From NCBI RefSeq assembly GCF_044372965.1, contig NZ_JBILQX010000149.1:1-8954 (forward strand): a stretch of 8,954 nt of DNA. Direction: 5' to 3'. Both the position numbers and the translations under genes were made by a program. Each line of letters opens with the position of its first letter. Positions within the stretch are counted from its first letter, which is position 1. The notes beneath the pieces were generated by a model. That model was not told the DNA's origin. It made no database searches and worked only from the letters and a program-made list of their open reading frames with translations. Positions 1 through 4,453 of this stretch are shown in pieces. The DNA is from Elstera sp044372965. GTDB taxonomy: Bacteria > Pseudomonadota > Alphaproteobacteria > Elsterales > Elsteraceae.

Positions 1-78
1 CCGAATACGCTTTGCCGCATGGCCTGAGGGATTCTTAACAAGATCACTCAAGATGTTCGTATCGAGCAGGTACAGCAC
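1..78 (-). CDS. vapC: VapC-type PIN-domain toxin, N-terminal fragment (cut by window edge)
   Basis: Only the first 26 codons lie in the window; the frame stays open to base 1. Translated from a GTG at 78-76 it reads MLYLLDTNILSDLVKNPSGH and continues. The LLDTN stretch followed by ILSDL is the classic start of PIN-domain VapC ribonucleases, where the Asp is the first of the acidic metal-binding residues. The toxin is expected to cleave RNA, usually tRNA, when not bound by its antitoxin. It lies two bases behind the antitoxin stop codon, so the two are surely one operon. An in-frame TTG at 84-82, overlapping the antitoxin stop, is an alternative start that would add two residues. Family assignment rests on this short but very typical N-terminus and on the neighbour; whether the rest is intact cannot be seen. 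Confidence 0.85.
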   Translation of the reverse strand, partial: MLYLLDTNILSDLVKNPSGHAAKRIR

Positions 79-80
79 CG

Positions 81-332
81 TCAAAAGATATCCTCGGGCT
101 GGCTCGGTGCATCCTCGATGCTCGGAATATCCTCGGCCATCGGTTGCCAGCTTGCCAGAAGTGCTAAGAGACCGCTTGGAGGAACGGGCTCGATAATCAG
201 CCGCCCCCCTTCGCGGCGCATCAGCGCGGTATCGCCGGGCAACTCGAACTCAGCCGGAATACGAACGGCTTGATGGCGCTTATCACGGAACAATCGCACA
301 GGCCGGGCAGGTGACTCGAAGCCTTGGGTCAT
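81..332 (-). CDS. vapB: VapB-type antitoxin (AbrB-like swapped-hairpin fold)
   Basis: This 83-residue protein has the layout of VapB antitoxins. Residues about 10-50 (RLFRDKRHQAVRIPAEFELP, then GD..LMRREGGRLIIEPV) match the AbrB/SpoVT DNA-binding fold. Residues about 51-83 form an acidic tail with a Trp (LLALLASWQP, ending PEDIF) of the kind that wraps round the toxin and blocks its active site. It should neutralise the PIN toxin encoded directly downstream and, with it, repress their shared promoter. The ATG at 332-330 is preceded by a good ribosome-binding site (GGGGGAG around 345-339, six bases before the start). The inverted repeat at 355-381 is a plausible binding site. The protein looks full length. 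Confidence 0.9.
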   Translation of the reverse strand: MTQGFESPARPVRLFRDKRHQAVRIPAEFELPGDTALMRREGGRLIIEPVPPSGLLALLASWQPMAEDIPSIEDAPSQPEDIF

Positions 333-354
333 TACACTCTCCCCCGCCGATTGC

Positions 355-381
355 GCTAAAGTGCTCAGGTCTGAGTTTAGC
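355..381. promoter_or_regulatory. Nested inverted repeat, possible vapBC operator
   Basis: GCTAAA (355-360) pairs with TTTAGC (376-381), and inside it CTCAG (364-368) pairs with CTGAG (371-375) around a two-base centre. The left side has three extra bases (361-363). It lies 23-49 bases upstream of the vapB start. VapB proteins bind inverted repeats over their own promoter, so an operator is a reasonable inference. I could not assign clear -35 and -10 boxes. Confidence 0.4.
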
Positions 382-387
382 AGAAAG

Positions 388-447
388 AAAGCCGCGCAAT
401 TCTGGCTTTTTTACGGGCGCGGCAGGACTCTTTCGAAGCCCTGCCGC
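388..447 (-). terminator. Two hairpins behind proS, probable terminator
   Basis: Reading on the minus strand, the first hairpin begins seven bases after the proS stop: an 8-bp perfect stem (GCGGCAGG, 447-440, with CCTGCCGC, 426-419) and a 13-base loop, without a T-run. The second hairpin has a 6-bp stem (AAAGCC, 409-404, with GGCTTT, 393-388) and is followed by CTTTCT. Read on the plus strand the second hairpin ends in six T residues, so it may act both ways. It separates the proS transcript from vapBC. The stem is short, hence moderate confidence. Confidence 0.5.
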
Positions 448-453
448 CTCACC

Positions 454-1767
454 TCACGCCCCCAACCGCGCCAGCGCGTCCGCCACCGATAGCTCGTCCC
501 GCTGGCCGGTGCGGCGGTTCTTCAGTTCGACGACGCCCTTTTCCAGCCCGCGCGGACCAATGATGAGCTGCCAGGGCAGGCCAATCAGGTCCATATCGGC
601 GAATTTCACGCCCGCGCGCTCGTCGCGGTCATCGTAGAGCACGTCGATACCTTTGGCGGTCAACGCGTCATAGATTTCCATCGCCTTCGCGTCGGAGGCC
701 GCATCGCCCGCCTTCATCGTGATGATGCCGACGTGATAAGGCGCAACCGCCTCCGGCCAAATGATCCCCGCCTCGTCGTGGCTGGCCTCAATGATCGCGC
801 CCAAGAGACGCGACACGCCGACGCCGTAGGAGCCCATGTGCAGCGGCGCAACCGATCCATCAGCTTGCGTGACGGTGGCATTCATCGGCTTCGAATACTT
901 TTCGCCGAAGTAGAAGATGTGCCCGACTTCAATCCCGCGCGCCGAATGCAGGCGCTCGGTTGGAACCGGGCAGGCGGCGGCATCGTGCTTTTCTTCGGTG
1001 GCGGCATAGAAACCCGTCGCCCAATCGACGAAGGATTGTAGCTCCTCGGCGCTTTTCGGGGCCTTATCGAGCACGTCGAGGGCGAGCCAATCCTGATCGC
1101 AGAACACCTGGCTTTCGCCGGTTTCGGCCAGAATGATGAACTCGTGCGACAGGTCGCCACCGATGGGGCCGGTATCGGCCTTCATCGGAATCGCCTTCAG
1201 CCCCAGCCGCGCATACGTGCGCAGGTACGCGAGGAACTGCTTATTATAGCTGATGCGCGCCGAGGCTTCGTCGATATCGAAGGAATAGGCATCCTTCATC
1301 AAAAACTCGCGGCCCCGCATCACGCCAAAGCGCGGGCGCACTTCATCGCGGAACTTCCATTGAATATGATAGAGATTGAGCGGCAACTGCTTGTAAGAGC
1401 GCACGAAGGTGCGGACGATATCCGTCACCATCTCTTCGTTGGTGGGGCCGAACAATAGCTCGCGCTCGTGCCGGTCGGTGATGCGCAGCATCTCCTTACC
1501 GTAATCATCGTAGCGTCCGCTTTCGCGCCAGAGGTCCGCCGATTGGATCGTCGGCATCAGCAGTTCCACCACACCCGCGCGGTTTTGCTCCTCGCGCACG
1601 ATGGCTTCCACCTTATTGAGCACGCGCAGGCCGAGCGGTAGCCAGGCATAAATCCCGGCGCTCTGCTGGCGGATCATGCCCGCGCGCAGCATCAGCCGGT
1701 GTGAGGCGATCTGCGCTTCGGCGGGATTTTCTTTTAAGGTCGGCAGGAAGAACTGGGACAAGCGCAT
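454..1767 (-). CDS. proS: Prolyl-tRNA synthetase (short alphaproteobacterial form)
   Basis: ProRS charges tRNA(Pro) with proline in the cytoplasm; it is a class II synthetase and essential. The 437-residue product has GPTNEE (107-112), motif 2 FRDEVRPRFGVMRGREF (139-155), the substrate-pocket stretch TGPIGGDLSHEF (199-210), motif 3 around GSYGVGVSRLLG (312-323), and a C-terminal anticodon-binding domain from about residue 340. Bacterial ProRS of the E. coli type is about 570 residues, with an editing domain of about 180 residues inserted between motifs 2 and 3. Here that span (about 210-300) is too short to hold it, as is usual for alphaproteobacterial ProRS. Clearing of misacylated Ala-tRNA(Pro) would then need a separate protein elsewhere. 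The ATG at 1767 begins the family's usual MRLSQFFLPTLKE. Only a weak SD (GAGA) precedes it. A TATAAA at 1787-1782 could be a -10 box but lacks a good -35 partner. Confidence 0.97.
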   Translation of the reverse strand: MRLSQFFLPTLKENPAEAQIASHRLMLRAGMIRQQSAGIYAWLPLGLRVLNKVEAIVREEQNRAGVVELLMPTIQSADLWRESGRYDDYGKEMLRITDRHERELLFGPTNEEMVTDIVRTFVRSYKQLPLNLYHIQWKFRDEVRPRFGVMRGREFLMKDAYSFDIDEASARISYNKQFLAYLRTYARLGLKAIPMKADTGPIGGDLSHEFIILAETGESQVFCDQDWLALDVLDKAPKSAEELQSFVDWATGFYAATEEKHDAAACPVPTERLHSARGIEVGHIFYFGEKYSKPMNATVTQADGSVAPLHMGSYGVGVSRLLGAIIEASHDEAGIIWPEAVAPYHVGIITMKAGDAASDAKAMEIYDALTAKGIDVLYDDRDERAGVKFADMDLIGLPWQLIIGPRGLEKGVVELKNRRTGQRDELSVADALARLGA

Positions 1768-1853
1768 GAAAGATCTCGGACTTTATAGGGAACAGCCGGG
1801 CGCGACTTTAGGCGGCGCGACCTTGCTTGTCCACGCCCATGCGGGCCTGCCCG

Positions 1854-2366
1854 CTAGCGATAGCCCGCTGCGCGGCAGCGTTCGATGAGGTCCTCGTTCC
1901 CGCCGGTGAGCGGACGGCCATTGAGCAAGCTCGTGCCATCGGGCGCAATCTGCACCGTTCCAACCGTTGTTTCGCCCTGGAGCGGGCTGCGCAGACGGCC
2001 CCCATAGGCGTTGGGATCGACATAAAGCCGGGTTGACGGGCTCAGCCCCCCGGCAAGGCCGCCGCCGTAAAGCGCGCCGCCCGGCAAATCCGCCCCGGCC
2101 ACCGACCCGCCCGACGCCGTCAACCCCGGCTGATAGGTCGGCGTTTCCGAAGGCGACAACGTTACCAGCGCCTGCCGACAAATCTCGGGATCAGGCGCTC
2201 CTAAGAGCGACGAACTGCCGCCGTTCCCGATATTCATTTGAAACCGGGGGGTCTGTGCCTCCACCCGGGAGATGAGAACGCCCCCATTCAGCCCAGCAAT
2301 GCTAAGGCTTGAAAGCATGAGTGCCGCCAGCGCATATACGCGCCTAATTTTTGCCCATTGAATCAT
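1854..2366 (-). CDS. Small exported glycine-rich protein of unknown function
   Basis: I do not recognise the family. The 170-residue product starts with a signal peptide: basic start (MIQWAKIRR), hydrophobic core at about 11-25, and a likely cleavage site after VEA at residue 37. The mature part is rich in Gly, Ser and Pro; the middle (about 84-108) has repeated GG pairs (LPGGALYGGGLAGGLSP) and looks flexible. Two cysteines, C63 in PEICRQAL and C164 in IERCRAAGYR, sit near the two ends of the mature chain and could form a disulfide in the periplasm. It lies 86 bases upstream of proS on the same strand with no clear terminator between, so the two may share a transcript. The ATG at 2366 has a purine-rich leader (GAAAGA). 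GC-rich third positions and the signal peptide argue that the gene is real. Confidence 0.75.
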   Translation of the reverse strand: MIQWAKIRRVYALAALMLSSLSIAGLNGGVLISRVEAQTPRFQMNIGNGGSSSLLGAPDPEICRQALVTLSPSETPTYQPGLTASGGSVAGADLPGGALYGGGLAGGLSPSTRLYVDPNAYGGRLRSPLQGETTVGTVQIAPDGTSLLNGRPLTGGNEDLIERCRAAGYR

Positions 2367-2433
2367 TCTTTCAGCTTACCAGATTAAAACTCAGAACCAC
2401 AGACGGCAAAATCTTCCCGGCAATGGCTTTGTA

Positions 2434-2443
2434 ACCAATTGGT
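2434..2443. promoter_or_regulatory. Perfect 10-bp palindrome ACCAATTGGT, possible operator
   Basis: ACCAATTGGT is a perfect palindrome 68 bases upstream of the start of the exported-protein gene on the minus strand and about 90 bases upstream of the plus-strand promoter at 2531. Sites of this form are typical of dimeric repressors, but no regulator gene is nearby and no family can be named. Confidence 0.25.
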
Positions 2444-2530
2444 ATAGCTTTCTAATTTGTTTCGGAGCGCATAATGGTTAACACAATCTGCCTCTGTTTA
2501 CAGAAGATGCACATTTTGGCGAAAAAATGG

Positions 2531-2560
2531 GTGACAGACGCAAGGGCGCGTGCTTATACT
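2531..2560 (+). promoter_or_regulatory. Sigma70-like promoter driving the candidate small RNA
   Basis: GTGACA (2531-2536) differs from the TTGACA consensus in one base. TATACT (2555-2560) differs from TATAAT in one base. The spacer is 18 bases. Transcription would begin at about 2567, in an A-rich stretch. No protein gene starts downstream before the terminator at 2693-2727. Confidence 0.55.
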
Positions 2561-2566
2561 CCGTCC

Positions 2567-2727
2567 AACAAATAAAAAGACTGCGCGACAAAAGGCCGCG
2601 CAGCCCGAGTTTAGGGAGGAATCGCCACCAGGCGGAGACAAGCAGCATAAGCTGTTGTCGTACAAATAAATCTATCTTCTGCATTGCAGCATGGCAAGAT
2701 CAAAATATTGATCTTGCCGTTTTTTTT
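2567..2727 (+). ncRNA. Candidate small RNA of about 160 nt
   Basis: The span between a good promoter and a strong intrinsic terminator contains no believable reading frame but has ordered secondary structure. Hairpin 1 pairs CTGCGCG (2581-2587) with CGCGCAG (2597-2603) around a nine-base loop. A weak hairpin 2 pairs CGCC (2623-2626) with GGCG (2631-2634). Hairpin 3 pairs GACAA+CAGC (2637-2646, one bulged G) with GCTG+TTGTC (2651-2659) around an ATAA loop. The terminator follows. Between hairpin 3 and the terminator lies a mostly unpaired A/U-rich stretch (about 2660-2678), the kind of place where Hfq binds or target pairing occurs. A GGGAGGA box (2614-2620) looks like a Shine-Dalgarno sequence, but no ATG, GTG or TTG follows at a usable distance. 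It does not show the tetraloop of SRP RNA, or the closing stem that would bring the ends of 6S RNA together. I cannot assign a known family. The exact ends are estimates. Confidence 0.5.
2693..2727 (+). terminator. Strong intrinsic terminator
   Basis: An 11-bp perfect stem (GGCAAGATCAA, 2693-2703, with TTGATCTTGCC, 2708-2718), a four-base loop, then G and eight T residues (2720-2727). It works only on the plus strand; on the minus strand no T-run follows. No protein gene lies upstream on this strand within the gap, so it most likely ends the small RNA that starts near 2567. Confidence 0.88.
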
Positions 2728-2873
2728 GCCTGTTTTCAAAGTCATGGCGCTTTATTGTGCGTATTGCCCATGATCGCATCAATATTTGCTTAGAACTGCG
2801 GCAGTAATTGCATTTGCATTCAAGCGTTCGGGTCTGTCCTTGCCTCTTTCCGCAGAGCATCGCAGGGTAAGCC

Positions 2874-3764
2874 ATGGTTTTCACCCCCCTCTCGGCACCG
2901 CTCGCTACGGCGATTGCCCATCTCTCCTCCGAAGATCACGCCAAGATTGTCGGACATATCGGACCTATCGCGCAATGCGATGGCAACGACGAGGGCACCA
3001 GCGTCCTTGCATTCAGACTGAACCACGAGTGGGTGTTGCGCCTCGCCCGAACGAAGGCGGCCCCGCTAGCGCGCGAAACTCGGCTCCTCAGGGCCATCGG
3101 CTCGAGCTTACCGACCGAGATGCGCAACCTGCTGCCTATTCCCGACGTCGCGGGCGACGGTTGGACCCTCCATCGCCATCTCCCCGGCCTTCCAACCAGC
3201 CGCGCCGATTTGCAGGCGCTGCCCGCGTCGCAGCGCGGGCGACTGCTGGCGGAGATGGGCAATCTGCTTCACACGCTCCACACCCTGCCCCTGCCCGCCG
3301 ATCTTCCCGCGGCCGATACCCCCCATACGCCGGACCAGTGGAACGCGCTGCGGCAGCGGGCCGAAACCCAGCTGTTTCCTCTGCTCTCGGGAAAGTTGGC
3401 AGACGATCTACGCGGGGCCCTGTCCGCGCTGGACACGGCGTCGCTGCGCCCCGCGCGGACGGGCTTCATTCATGACGATCTCCACCCCGCCCATATTCTG
3501 CACGATCCGGCGAGTGGGCGTTTAACCGGCCTTTTGGATTTCGGGCGCAGCGGGCGCGGCGACCCTGCCGTCGATATTGCGGGGTTCCTCTATAATTGGG
3601 GGAACGGGCCGCTGACCGAACTCGCCTATCCGGGGCTTGCCGATCACCTTCCGCAGGCGCGCGCGCTGGCCCGAACCTATGAGGTGCAATGGGCGCTGGA
3701 AGGCATCAAGCGCCAGGATATGCGCTGGCTGCTCTATGCTTTAGGTGCGGCAAAGGACTTTTGA
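2874..3764 (+). CDS. APH/choline-kinase-fold phosphotransferase family protein
   Basis: The 296-residue product has the kinase-like fold of aminoglycoside, macrolide and choline phosphotransferases. The N-lobe shows EWVLRLAR (52-59), with Arg56 where a nucleotide-binding Lys/Arg sits, and a Glu at about 68 that may pair with it. The catalytic loop is FIHDDLHPAHILHD (198-211): Asp202 would be the catalytic base, and His207 takes the place of the usual metal-binding Asn. The metal-binding segment is LLDFGRSGRGDPAVDIAG (220-237) with Asp222. His at the Asn position also occurs in APH(2'') and Mph-type enzymes as I recall them, so activity is likely kept. It presumably transfers phosphate from ATP or GTP to a small hydroxylated molecule; the substrate cannot be read from sequence, and a resistance role is not implied. 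An AGGG nine bases before the ATG serves as SD. The gene stands alone; its GC content and codon use match the genome. Confidence 0.85.
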   Translation: MVFTPLSAPLATAIAHLSSEDHAKIVGHIGPIAQCDGNDEGTSVLAFRLNHEWVLRLARTKAAPLARETRLLRAIGSSLPTEMRNLLPIPDVAGDGWTLHRHLPGLPTSRADLQALPASQRGRLLAEMGNLLHTLHTLPLPADLPAADTPHTPDQWNALRQRAETQLFPLLSGKLADDLRGALSALDTASLRPARTGFIHDDLHPAHILHDPASGRLTGLLDFGRSGRGDPAVDIAGFLYNWGNGPLTELAYPGLADHLPQARALARTYEVQWALEGIKRQDMRWLLYALGAAKDF

Positions 3765-3866
3765 GCCCACGCAAGCGGCGCGTTGCATTCGAAATGATTT
3801 ACCTTAAAAGCCCGTCATTTCAGATGACTGGCATTCTACCCGCGCGCGCGGTAAACTGCTTTTCAA

Positions 3867-4238
3867 ATGGTCAGGAAAACTCCCCGCCCCCCCGAAGAGG
3901 CCCGCGCTATCGCCCGGGCTTTGCGCAAACGTTTCATTTCCGCAGAAGTGGAGGCGACGGCGCTGGAGGCATTGAAGCGGTTGAATATCGATCCTGCCGC
4001 CTTTCTCGCCCCAAAAGCAAAGCCGCCGGAAGCCGCGCCGACGCCGAAAGATCCGGCCAAAATGGCGAGTTTCTGGGGGCGGAGTTCTAAGGAAAGCACC
4101 ATTGCCGCCGTGCGCGAACGCGAGGGCATTGTTCTCCCCGAGGCCGATAAACCGTTTACGGACGATGAAAAGCGCAAAGCAAGGGCGGTTTTGGCGGTGT
4201 TTAAAGAGCGCTACGGGCTTCCCGATAAAACAAATTAA
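3867..4238 (+). CDS. Small charged protein of unknown function
   Basis: I do not recognise this 123-residue protein. It has no signal peptide and no membrane segment. Residues 8-39 are strongly helical and charged (EEARAIARALRKRF, then EVEATALEALKRL). A Pro/Ala/Lys-rich linker follows (about 48-64), then a second helical part (about 74-115) with an EKRKARAVLAVFKERYG stretch. It is rich in Lys and Arg, so binding to nucleic acid or to a protein partner is possible but unproven. The ATG at 3867 has no clear SD. Codon use looks native and GC-rich at third positions over the whole length, which supports a real gene. It lies 102 bases behind the phosphotransferase gene and is followed after 59 bases by a strong terminator, so the two could form one transcript. 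Confidence 0.7.
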   Translation: MVRKTPRPPEEARAIARALRKRFISAEVEATALEALKRLNIDPAAFLAPKAKPPEAAPTPKDPAKMASFWGRSSKESTIAAVREREGIVLPEADKPFTDDEKRKARAVLAVFKERYGLPDKTN

Positions 4239-4297
4239 AAAATCTCGAGCGATAATTTATTTTTGATTTAAATTTTATGCACCTCAAAAGCATCAAT

Positions 4298-4332
4298 AAA
4301 GGAAGGATAGCATCGCTACTCTTCCTTTTTTT
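4298..4332 (+). terminator. Intrinsic terminator behind the 123-residue protein gene
   Basis: The hairpin from 4298 to 4328 has eight Watson-Crick pairs (AAAGGAAG with CTTCCTTT), one G-T pair, one mismatch and four inner pairs (TAGC with GCTA) around an ATC loop. The T-run extends to 4332, with more T-rich sequence behind it. It ends plus-strand transcription before the AT-rich promoter region of the next gene. On the minus strand the trailing T-run is weaker. Confidence 0.88.
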
Positions 4333-4453
4333 ATTATTTTAACCCTACAGAGCGATAACTTAACAAAATAATATCGTCATTTTATTTTAATTTGAACACA
4401 ACCATAAGATGATTTACTCTTTATAAACCACATATAACACAAGGGGTTGGCGC
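4333..4453 (+). promoter_or_regulatory. AT-rich upstream region of the CxxCH protein gene
   Basis: This 121-base stretch is far richer in A and T than the flanking genes. Near its 3' end TATAAC (about 4433-4438) could be a -10 box, with a poor TGATTT 17 bases upstream. AGGGG (4441-4445) eight bases before the ATG is the ribosome-binding site. An inverted repeat (AAAATAA 4365-4371 with TTATTTT 4382-4388) lies further up. Exact promoter boxes are uncertain. Confidence 0.4.

Larger units (their letters stand above)
2367..2873. other. 507-base intergenic region with candidate small RNA
   Basis: No convincing protein gene lies here; the open frames in it lack coding character and start sites. It contains in order a 10-bp palindrome (2434-2443), an imperfect palindrome TCTGTTTACAGA (2493-2504), a sigma70-like promoter (2531-2560), several hairpins, and an intrinsic terminator (2693-2727). 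The last 146 bases (2728-2873) are the leader of the phosphotransferase gene; I saw no clear promoter there. Base composition is clearly more AT-rich than in the flanking genes. Confidence 0.7.

Noticed and set aside
2567..2727. 6S RNA, SRP RNA or tmRNA identity for the small RNA
   Set aside because: The 5' and 3' ends do not pair into a closing stem as in 6S RNA, the SRP GGAA-type tetraloop domain is absent, and there is no tRNA-like end or CCA.
2527..2793. Plus-strand 88-codon frame across the small RNA region
   Set aside because: It starts before the mapped -10 box, runs through the terminator hairpin and has no coding character.
2786..3475. Plus-strand open frame (229 codons) overlapping the phosphotransferase gene
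   Set aside because: Out-of-frame shadow with Arg/Pro/Ala-rich sequence and no family features, while the other frame carries the kinase motifs.
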